DNA of 13,587 bases from Planctomycetaceae bacterium (lineage in GTDB: Bacteria > Planctomycetota > Planctomycetia > Planctomycetales > Planctomycetaceae). The position numbers and the translations under genes were made by a program. Position 1 is the first letter of the stretch, and every line of letters starts with the position of its first letter. The notes beneath the pieces were generated by a model. That model saw nothing but the letters and a program-made list of their open reading frames with translations. It did not search any database and was not told where the DNA came from. Positions 7,597 through 13,587 of this stretch are shown piece after piece. The stretch lies in contig JAGQQT010000049.1 of NCBI GenBank assembly GCA_020426065.1, positions 1-13,587 on the forward strand, given 5' to 3'.

Positions 7597-8729
7597 AATT
7601 CGCTGATCCGTTCCTGAAGATGTTGACGGGAGGTATCATTCTCGACCCACTGCAATCTCTCGCTGATCAACCCCAGTTGATCCTTCAGATAGGCAAGATC
7701 ACGAGGACTGGGGTTGCGTTCCCAGCGTTCTTGCAGATTCTCCACATCCCGGGCCAGCAACTCTGGATCAACCTGGTCTCTGGGCCGGGATCGGGGATGA
7801 ATGGCGACCGCTTCGTTCACTTCGGTATTGATCACATCATCTACCAGTGAGGCCAGCACTTCCTGCTGCTCTTCGTTATCCCAGGTATAACGCAGCACCC
7901 ATAAGTCGGAGCGATGGGCCACCTGCCTCCCGCACTGAATGGCACTGGCGGCGATCAGTCTCTGGAATTTCACCGCTCGACGATCACTGACAGAAAATCC
8001 GGCGTGTCGAAATCGATGGATCAATTCGATGTAGACCTGTTGAATCGGAGTCAGATCCACATCAAAAGTTGCCTGCTGCAATTGCTCAAGTTCTTCAATG
8101 CGAATCCGGTCCGTTGCGGTCTCCTGTCCGGCAGCATCAAGCCGCCAGCCGGCATCGAGAACCGCTCCCAGCTGCTCGAACGGGACGTTGTCGCAGGTGA
8201 CTCGCAGCAGGAAACGGTCGAACAAAGCAGCCAGAGCAGTATCTTCTGGAAGATGATTACTGGCTCCTACCACCATCAGTGTTGGCAATTTGCGGAATTC
8301 CCGCCCACGACGAAAGACCCGCTCGTTTAATGCCATCAGCAGGGAATTCAGAATGGCACTGTTGGCATTCAGCAGTTCATCCAGAAACACCAGCGTGGCT
8401 TCAGGAAACATACCTTCGGTGTTCGTGATCAGTTCCCCTTCCCGCAGGCGGCGAATATCAAAAGGGCCAAACAGTTCATTGGGTTCGGTAAAGCGGGTCA
8501 GCAGATAGTCGAACATCTGGCCATCGACCAGTCGAGCCAGAGCCTGCACGATCGCACTTTTGGCCGTCCCGGGAGGGCCGTACAGAAAAACGTTTTCCCG
8601 TCCGATCAGTCCGATCCCCAGCACGTCGATCACTTCGTCTTTACCAACAAACATGCTTTTCAGTGGCTCCAGCAGGCCGGACTGGAATCGCCGCACGATC
8701 TGCTGAAATTCCGCATTATTCTCCGTCAT
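7554..8729 (-). CDS. MoxR-family AAA+ ATPase, RavA-like
   Basis: This 391-aa cytoplasmic ATPase is expected to form a ring and use ATP to remodel a partner, usually one with a vWA domain. Visible motifs: Walker A GPPGTAKS (51-58); a RavA-like substrate loop TRFTEPNELFGPFDIRRL (78-95); Walker B LVFLDE (113-118); sensor 1 in VVGASN (Asn158); arginine-finger segment LFDRF (Arg172); and a lid SDRRAVK with sensor-2 Arg251 (248-254). All catalytic residues look intact. Residues 290-391 are charged and helical, longer than a minimal MoxR and perhaps a docking tail. The ATG has GGAAGG 8 nt upstream and overlaps the end of the 225-aa gene by 14 nt. The 3' end overlaps the 253-aa gene by 43 nt. Its closest visible partner is the vWA-like domain of the 1887-aa protein. 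The family assignment is firm; the process it serves is not known. Confidence 0.96.
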   Translation of the reverse strand: MTENNAEFQQIVRRFQSGLLEPLKSMFVGKDEVIDVLGIGLIGRENVFLYGPPGTAKSAIVQALARLVDGQMFDYLLTRFTEPNELFGPFDIRRLREGELITNTEGMFPEATLVFLDELLNANSAILNSLLMALNERVFRRGREFRKLPTLMVVGASNHLPEDTALAALFDRFLLRVTCDNVPFEQLGAVLDAGWRLDAAGQETATDRIRIEELEQLQQATFDVDLTPIQQVYIELIHRFRHAGFSVSDRRAVKFQRLIAASAIQCGRQVAHRSDLWVLRYTWDNEEQQEVLASLVDDVINTEVNEAVAIHPRSRPRDQVDPELLARDVENLQERWERNPSPRDLAYLKDQLGLISERLQWVENDTSRQHLQERISELWQQLTTTSESAVG

Positions 8730-9393
8730 TCAAAGTACCTTCCGTTGAAATTCTCATGAGCTGATGATCTTTTTCGAGCAGCGTTTGTATTTTTCCGGGA
8801 AGCATCTGAGGGCAACTGACTTCAGCTCTTAAAGCGTCCAGAACAGGCTCGTAATTCAGGCGTTCAGTCTGCTCTGTGGCGAGGATCCGATCCAGATATT
8901 CGAGCCGTAATGACCGGCAGCCCAGGATGATATCTACAACCTGAGTGTCGATTTCCAGCGAACCAATTCCCACGGAGGACAACGGCCAGGAGCGGGCAAC
9001 TTCCAGCAGCGGTTGTTGAACATCAGCAGGCATTTCGGCTGCATTGGCCAGACGAATCAACTGCGGCAGAAATCGCAATGCGACATCCATTGAGTAGAGA
9101 GCTCGAAGCTGCAGCGGGTTCGCTCGCATTTCGCGATTCAGTGGTGCGAAGCTGGAATCCAGAAACAGCCTTGCTAACTGGTAAAGCTGCAAAAGTCCTT
9201 CCAGCCCGATTTCAGGATCAAACTCAGGGGGGTGTCCTGGAAAATCCAGTCGACTGATTTCTTCCAATTCAATCAATTGCTGACGGGCCAGCGGCATTGC
9301 GTGCGGCAGTTCTGCAGGTAATGGAGCGACCCGTAACCTGCCCGTTTCCCGCAGGTCGTTCAGAAAAATTACAAGTTGCTCATCAACCGACAT
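8716..9393 (-). CDS. Unrecognised 225-aa helical protein, first gene of the MoxR block
   Basis: I cannot name this family. It is predicted to be mostly alpha-helical and soluble: MSVDEQLVIFLNDLRETGRL at the start, a leucine-rich middle (GLLQLYQLARLFLDSSF; LRALYSMDVALRFLPQLIRLA), a conserved-looking SWPLSSVGIGSLE segment near residue 140, and an acidic-ended tail. There is no signal peptide, metal motif or nucleotide-binding loop. It leads the four-gene block, and its stop lies 14 nt inside the MoxR gene, so its synthesis is probably tied to that of the ATPase. It may be an adaptor or regulator of the MoxR ring; that is inference from position only. The ATG at 9391-9393 has a modest AGGG 9 nt upstream. 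Confidence 0.88.
   Translation of the reverse strand: MSVDEQLVIFLNDLRETGRLRVAPLPAELPHAMPLARQQLIELEEISRLDFPGHPPEFDPEIGLEGLLQLYQLARLFLDSSFAPLNREMRANPLQLRALYSMDVALRFLPQLIRLANAAEMPADVQQPLLEVARSWPLSSVGIGSLEIDTQVVDIILGCRSLRLEYLDRILATEQTERLNYEPVLDALRAEVSCPQMLPGKIQTLLEKDHQLMRISTEGTLNDGE
8738..8743 (-). promoter_or_regulatory. Shine-Dalgarno site of the MoxR gene
   Basis: The minus strand reads GGAAGG, 8 nt before the ATG at 8729. It fixes the MoxR start inside the coding end of the 225-aa gene. Confidence 0.75.
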
Positions 9394-9418
9394 GGCACCG
9401 CGCCCTGTGTGTTTGTCT

Positions 9419-9424
9419 ATTATC
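9419..9424 (-). promoter_or_regulatory. Candidate -10 element for the MoxR block
   Basis: The minus strand reads GATAAT (one mismatch to TATAAT), 25 nt upstream of the first ATG of the block. No good -35 is seen at the usual 16-18 nt spacing, where the DNA reads TGATGT. If real, the promoter would be weak or activator-dependent. This is a by-eye call. Confidence 0.3.
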
Positions 9425-9433
9425 CTGCTGCAT

Positions 9434-9449
9434 TGTGACAGACATCACA
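9434..9449. promoter_or_regulatory. CRP/FNR-type palindrome upstream of the MoxR block
   Basis: The sequence is TGTGA, six bases, TCACA: both half-sites match the CRP consensus exactly. It lies in the 85-bp gap between the 1367-aa gene and the 225-aa gene, just upstream of the candidate -10. Its centre falls near -30 relative to the start expected from that -10. That overlaps the -35 region and suits repression better than classical activation. The host regulator is unknown and binding is inferred. Confidence 0.4.
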
Positions 9450-9478
9450 CACGACTGCCAGTGAAGGATACTGGGCCG

Positions 9479-12400
9479 CTATTCCACAACCAGTACACCG
9501 TTCATAATTTTCCAGTGCCCTGGAAAAGTGCACAGAAATGGATAGTTCCCCGGAGTTTTCGGCACCTGAAAATAGATGGTGAACATGTCGTGTGGCAGGA
9601 CGACATCGCAATAGGCCAGGATGTTCGGGGATTCCGGAACATAATGCCGCAGCACAGCTTCAGGATCCGCGATCCCCTGATCGCTCAGATGCCCAACTTC
9701 CTCCAGGCAACCGGGCTGGACCAGGACCCAGTTGTGGGGTACGACATCCGGATTGGAAAGGGTCAACTCCAGCGACTCACCGGCTCTGGCACGCAAGACG
9801 GGTGTGGCATAGGACAGATTCGAACCGGTCTCAATCATGATCCGTCTTGCTTCCTTGATTCGTTTCGTGTGGGGATTGGGAATACTGCGTGTGGCCATCG
9901 CCAGATCGGCCAGAATTGGATGGGGGAGAATCTGCTTTCCACTTTTCACATAACCGGGGTAACGGGCAAAATCTTCATCCAGTTCATGAGCGGTGATGAA
10001 CATTTCCCGTTTGTTGGCTGATCCGGTGTGAAGCCGGAGATGGAGCTGATTGACCGGTTGCAGTTCCGGGATTTCCAGGAACAGCGTTCTGTCATCAATC
10101 AGATGAGCTGACTGGATCACGAGATGATCATGTCCTCGCATCCCATAGTGAGCAGCGGAGAACTCCGGAGAACCGTATCCTGCGGAATAGCGGTAATTCC
10201 AGCACTGGGCAAAATGATTCTCTGACTTCTCCACAATCGATTTTTCCAGAGGAGTGGAAAAACGAATCAGCACCCCGTTCCGATGCAGGTGGAAGTCGAG
10301 CGGATATTGCTCTGGTTCGGCCGTCACCCGCCTTCGCTCAAAACAGCCATCATCAGGAGTGTAGGAACCCCAGCCCTGCATGCCGGTCACATACAATTCC
10401 CCGTCAGAGAGGGAAAAGCGTCCTCGATGAGCACCGGAACGAAATTCTCCGGGCAGGGGAACGACTGCTCCCTGCAGTTGACCATGCACTTCATCATGCA
10501 GCAGAAGAAATCCTGCTCCTGTCCCAAAGGAGAAGTGCAGCATGCGACGATTCAGGACACTCCATTTTCTGCTTACAATTTCAATCTGTCCTCCACTCGA
10601 GTTGTCAACTCCTCGCGGCAGGTAAACCAAGGGCAGGTCAGGACGGTTTCCATCACGCGGTCCACCGAATCCAAAATAAGGGACACGGTCTGCATCGCTG
10701 GCTTTCATGGCACAAATCATGGAAGCTGGCGTCCAGCTCCCTTCCGAGCAGGGGATCGTAATGATGCCTTCTGAATGCAGGCCAATCCCGTCCGGATTCC
10801 GAAAGCCAGTGGCAATGACTTGAGCGGACCGACCATCGGGCGAAATTCGCACCACACCCTGATTTCCGGATGCGGTATAGAAATTCCCGGCGGCATCCCG
10901 TTCCAGTCCGCAGATAAAATCGTGACCTGCGGGGGAAGTGATGAAAGCGGAACTGAAACATTCGTAGAAATCCGCTTCGGCATCACCATTCAAATCGTGA
11001 AGTCGGGTGATCTGATCCCGTCCCAGCACAAAGATCCCGTCCGCATCAATCCAGATTCCCTGCGGATGATGCAGACCAGAGGCGAACCGTTTCCATTTCG
11101 CAGTTTTCGAAGGGTATTCAAAGTCCGTCACCCGCCACACATCTCCCTGCATGGTGCAGACGAGGGCAGAGCCATCCGGCAGAAATGCATGTCCGCCGCA
11201 AAACATCAGAGCATTCCAGGGATTCGTGAAGGGGAGGCCGATCCGATCAATCGCCCAGGGGGTTTCCGATCCCAGACTGATTTCGGTTTCCATTATTTCC
11301 GGCCATTGAACGGGCGGATTCTGGATTCGTTCCCGCAGCGAATGTTCCGACTTCCGCACCAGTTCACGCGACCACTTTCCATCCTGATAGACCGGCAAAT
11401 CGAGCCATTCTTCTCCCTCTTTTTCATAAGCAAAACAGATCTGCTTTCCGACACGATAAAAGCCACGGTATCGGAATGAGTCCGGCAATGATTCCGGTAA
11501 ATCTTTCGTCTGCACTTCCCCGGATGGCTTCAACCCTCCCAGAAAACCATGACGGAATGATTCGAACTGCACAAATCCACCAGACCAGCTGGCCACATAA
11601 GCCCGTTGATCAGGATCAAAACAGAGTGTTTTGTCAGGCGTCTCGTCGATGTGTATGCAGACCGCACGGGGGACGGTCTGTTTCCCATTTCGAAAGACTC
11701 CGCTCATCACACTTCCGAGCACTGTCTGGTTCCAGCGATCATCTGCCCAGACCGTATCATCCTGATTCCCCCAGTGCCCCAGCGTTCCGCCATCCAGTCC
11801 GGGATACTCCTGCATCACGGGAGGAATCACTTCCTGAGTGGAAAAGTAATCCGCCTCCTTGGCATAGAAGTCATAGACACGGTCGCGATTAACATGATGC
11901 TCCCAGCTCGGCCACAACTCCGGCTCCAGAGGTTCCCGCGTGTAAGGAAATTTTGCTGGTCCCTCACGATGTGCCACGGCATGGAACAACAGCTGATCCC
12001 GTTCAGCGATGGGTATTTCCTTGTCTGTGCCGAGTGACAGCAGAAAGGCAAACAGATCGGACTGATCCTGATGGCTCATCACGGCGGCCAGATTATCCGG
12101 CATCAGTGAACCGACTTCTTTCTCGGCCTCGATCTCTTCCGCAGCAAATTTCCGTTCCTTGAGATTTCCCTCAACGACCGTTTTGAGCACGATCTGCTTC
12201 TCGTCCCGGCTCACGACAAAACCCTGATGTGTCAGACCATTCAAATCCACCAGCAGATGAGCGACAAACTCCGGCTTGACGGTTCGCTGAGGCCAGAAAA
12301 TGGACTCGATGATTTCCTGCGGCTTCCGTTCCCGAGCCAGACGGGACAGATCGGGGCCGATTTCTCCACCCTGTTTTCCAATCTTGTGGCAGGAAACACA

Positions 12401-13587
12401 GGCAGTCTTGGCTCTGGCAAAGACCATCAATCCACGATGCCGATCACCTTTTTCATTTGCCTCTGTCAGAGCCGCCTGCACAGCTTCTGCTGAGTACTCG
12501 GGAATGCTGCCCGAAGGTTCGGAATGCCCGGAATGATCATGTTCAGAGTGTCCGTGCCCAGCATGCAGTGAGGAATCAGGAGTCCAGAGAACGAGGGTCT
12601 GATCTGTTTTTACAGGGATTTCCTCAGTCGCTGCGGAAGGAGTCTGTATGCCTCGGGACAGATGGACCCAGGCAATTTCTCCCCGGCAGCCGAGGGTTCC
12701 TTCAACCAGTCGACCGATCCCCAGGCCGCCGGGCTGAGCAGCGCGATTCTGGGACTGGATCTGCTGGTCGGCAACCTGCTTGCCATCCACAAACAGTTGC
12801 ACCCTCTGAGGTTCATAAATCATACCCAGCCGATGAACCTGCCCATCACAGATCTTCATTTTCGAGCGGACATGATCTGGCTGACAGCCAGGCAGATAAA
12901 CTGTTAACTCCCCGCTGCCGTTCATCGAGAACAGTTCCCAGTGCTGGCCGGAACGCTTCTCCTGATGAGCGACAAGAATGTTGTATCCCTGAGCATCTGG
13001 CAAGTTGGCGACACACTCCAGCGTAAAAGGAGGGGTTCCTAATTCAATGTTTCCCGGCAGCAGAACTCCCGGCATTTTGTGTGAGACTGATGGCTCAGAA
13101 ACAGCCAGTGTCCGATACTTCGGCTTCGGACCGGGTGCTGTGCCGTCCAATTGTGCTGTCAACCAGTGCAGCCCGTCCAGATTATCCTGCAGTCTCTCGG
13201 CGACATCGTCCTGCGTATGACCAATGATGCCGATCGGTCCTGCATATCCAGAATCCCGAATGATTTTCAGTAACGGCAGGTCAAACTCCCCCGCTCCCAG
13301 CGGAAGAATCTTCTGGCCAATCTGATCTCCGTTTCGAGTCATCCCATTGAGATTCAGGCAGAGCAGATAGGGTTTCATCTTCTCCAGAACATCGGCGAAG
13401 TCATCAATGTGTCCATGACCATGATGCAGGTTGTAGACAATGCCGACATGCTCGGCCTGATGATGACGTCTCAAGTATTCGCAAACCGAGATCAGATTTT
13501 GGGGTTCTCCTCCCCAGCCTCCATGATTGTAGAGCCCCAGCTTGCAACCCAGTCCCCGAGTCCGTTCAACAAGCGGGAGCATGGCTT
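9479..13587 (-). CDS. Epimerase-LamG-cytochrome c-DUF6797-propeller-azurin fusion, 5' end missing
   Basis: The frame is open through the right edge, so the N-terminus and any signal peptide are unseen. The first ATG in view (13580-13582, used as residue 1) is internal to a TIM barrel. Domains: 1-150, C-terminal half of a sugar phosphate isomerase/epimerase (LYNHGGWGGEP; YNLHHGHGHIDDF; CLNLNGM); 165-315, LamG/concanavalin-like; 340-353, His-rich linker; 380-520, planctomycete c-type heme domain with CVSCH at 395-399 and probable axial Met494 in SLMPDNLA; about 545-700, DUF6797-like (DGGTLGHWGNQDD); about 780-1085, PQQ-dehydrogenase-like propeller (HHPQGIWIDADGIFV; FRNPDGIGL); 1250-1367, azurin-like cupredoxin. 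It is presumably periplasmic or otherwise exported, linking carbohydrate binding or turnover with electron transfer; no substrate can be named. Propeller and DUF6797 limits are approximate. The stop TAG lies 85 bp before the next gene. Confidence 0.93.
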   Translation of the reverse strand, partial: AMLPLVERTRGLGCKLGLYNHGGWGGEPQNLISVCEYLRRHHQAEHVGIVYNLHHGHGHIDDFADVLEKMKPYLLCLNLNGMTRNGDQIGQKILPLGAGEFDLPLLKIIRDSGYAGPIGIIGHTQDDVAERLQDNLDGLHWLTAQLDGTAPGPKPKYRTLAVSEPSVSHKMPGVLLPGNIELGTPPFTLECVANLPDAQGYNILVAHQEKRSGQHWELFSMNGSGELTVYLPGCQPDHVRSKMKICDGQVHRLGMIYEPQRVQLFVDGKQVADQQIQSQNRAAQPGGLGIGRLVEGTLGCRGEIAWVHLSRGIQTPSAATEEIPVKTDQTLVLWTPDSSLHAGHGHSEHDHSGHSEPSGSIPEYSAEAVQAALTEANEKGDRHRGLMVFARAKTACVSCHKIGKQGGEIGPDLSRLARERKPQEIIESIFWPQRTVKPEFVAHLLVDLNGLTHQGFVVSRDEKQIVLKTVVEGNLKERKFAAEEIEAEKEVGSLMPDNLAAVMSHQDQSDLFAFLLSLGTDKEIPIAERDQLLFHAVAHREGPAKFPYTREPLEPELWPSWEHHVNRDRVYDFYAKEADYFSTQEVIPPVMQEYPGLDGGTLGHWGNQDDTVWADDRWNQTVLGSVMSGVFRNGKQTVPRAVCIHIDETPDKTLCFDPDQRAYVASWSGGFVQFESFRHGFLGGLKPSGEVQTKDLPESLPDSFRYRGFYRVGKQICFAYEKEGEEWLDLPVYQDGKWSRELVRKSEHSLRERIQNPPVQWPEIMETEISLGSETPWAIDRIGLPFTNPWNALMFCGGHAFLPDGSALVCTMQGDVWRVTDFEYPSKTAKWKRFASGLHHPQGIWIDADGIFVLGRDQITRLHDLNGDAEADFYECFSSAFITSPAGHDFICGLERDAAGNFYTASGNQGVVRISPDGRSAQVIATGFRNPDGIGLHSEGIITIPCSEGSWTPASMICAMKASDADRVPYFGFGGPRDGNRPDLPLVYLPRGVDNSSGGQIEIVSRKWSVLNRRMLHFSFGTGAGFLLLHDEVHGQLQGAVVPLPGEFRSGAHRGRFSLSDGELYVTGMQGWGSYTPDDGCFERRRVTAEPEQYPLDFHLHRNGVLIRFSTPLEKSIVEKSENHFAQCWNYRYSAGYGSPEFSAAHYGMRGHDHLVIQSAHLIDDRTLFLEIPELQPVNQLHLRLHTGSANKREMFITAHELDEDFARYPGYVKSGKQILPHPILADLAMATRSIPNPHTKRIKEARRIMIETGSNLSYATPVLRARAGESLELTLSNPDVVPHNWVLVQPGCLEEVGHLSDQGIADPEAVLRHYVPESPNILAYCDVVLPHDMFTIYFQVPKTPGNYPFLCTFPGHWKIMNGVLVVE
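9482..9835 (-). other. Azurin/plastocyanin-like type 1 copper domain
   Basis: These are the last ~118 residues of the 1367-aa fusion. The expected copper ligands are all present: His1283 in VVPHNW, then Cys1351, His1356 and Met1360 in FLCTFPGHWKIM. The Cys-to-His (+5) and Cys-to-Met (+9) spacing is the same as in azurin. An intact blue-copper site is therefore likely, able to pass electrons to or from the heme domain in the same chain. Confidence 0.85.
12386..12400 (-). other. CxxCH c-type heme attachment site
   Basis: These bases encode C-V-S-C-H (residues 395-399 of the visible fusion protein), followed by the K-x-x-x-x-G-G-x-x-G-P-D-L run typical of the planctomycete heme-binding domain. 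Covalent heme implies that the protein is exported before maturation. Confidence 0.9.

Larger units (their letters stand above)
9407..9452. repeat. Imperfect inverted repeat in the leader of the MoxR block
   Basis: GTGTGT (9407-9412) pairs with ACACAC (9447-9452), and TGTCT (9414-9418) pairs with AGACA (9440-9444). The two stems are separated by a small internal bulge and enclose a 21-nt loop that holds the -10-like hexamer. There is no T-run after it on the minus strand, so it is not a standard terminator. It uses the same bases as the CRP-like palindrome, so only one of the two structures can form at a time. Confidence 0.3.

Noticed and set aside
9420..9611. A short minus-strand frame ending in CDVCHNAAG, which contains a CxxCH heme-like motif.
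   Set aside because: It lies out of frame across the end of the 1367-aa gene and into the gap, has no other cytochrome features, and most of its bases are already used by the cupredoxin coding sequence and the palindrome. The motif is most likely chance.
10775..11479. A 234-codon open frame on the plus strand, the longest on that strand.
   Set aside because: It runs antisense through the propeller part of the 1367-aa gene, its protein has no recognisable domain, and it matches the codon shadow expected opposite a long real gene. Other plus-strand frames (such as 670-1140, 5288-5746, 10283-10774, 12457-13026) are rejected for the same reason.
1..13587. Mobile elements, CRISPR arrays, tRNA or other RNA genes.
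   Set aside because: No transposase or integrase motif, no regularly spaced direct repeats and no cloverleaf-like sequence was noticed; coding sequence fills nearly the whole window on one strand.

Overview
The window looks like a piece of a planctomycete chromosome, probably from the Gimesia/Rubinisphaera side of the phylum. This is inferred from gene content, not from a marker gene. The right-hand gene is a large secreted-type fusion carrying the planctomycete-type c-heme domain (TIGR02603-like), a DUF6797-like region, a dehydrogenase-like propeller and a cupredoxin. The left-hand gene belongs to an exported alpha/beta-hydrolase family that I associate with Planctomycetes. G+C is around or slightly above 50% by eye. 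I see no RNA gene, insertion sequence, CRISPR array or long repeat.

Every gene I can support is on the minus strand, so transcription runs from high to low coordinates. In that order they are: (1) a multidomain epimerase / LamG / cytochrome c / DUF6797 / propeller / azurin-like protein, cut by the right edge (9479..13587); (2) an 85-bp gap with a -10-like hexamer and an exact TGTGA-N6-TCACA palindrome; (3) a four-gene block with overlapping ends: a 225-aa unrecognised protein (8716..9393), a RavA-like MoxR AAA+ ATPase (7554..8729), a 253-aa unrecognised protein (6835..7596) and a giant 1887-aa protein (1175..6838); (4) a 70-bp gap; (5) an exported alpha/beta-hydrolase-like protein cut by the left edge (1..1104).

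The most interesting part is the four-gene block. The giant protein appears to hold, in order, an N-terminal helical region, a von Willebrand A-like domain whose metal site is degraded, a first beta-propeller-like region, a mixed region, a glycine-rich hydrophobic stretch, TPR-like helical repeats and a second propeller-like region. Next to a MoxR ATPase and two small lineage-specific proteins, this matches the logic of the MoxR-vWA-beta-propeller (bpX) ternary systems known from comparative genomics and thought to be NTP-dependent conflict or stress systems. Here the vWA and propeller parts are fused in one chain, the vWA has lost its metal-binding residues, and no effector nuclease, protease or other toxin domain is visible. 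A reasonable model, which is inference, is that the MoxR hexamer remodels a large scaffold made of the giant protein and the two small proteins. Its substrate and output are unknown.

The two flanking genes look like ordinary exported planctomycete proteins (carbohydrate/redox type and esterase-like). They have no evident functional link to the block, although both gaps are short enough that read-through transcription is possible.
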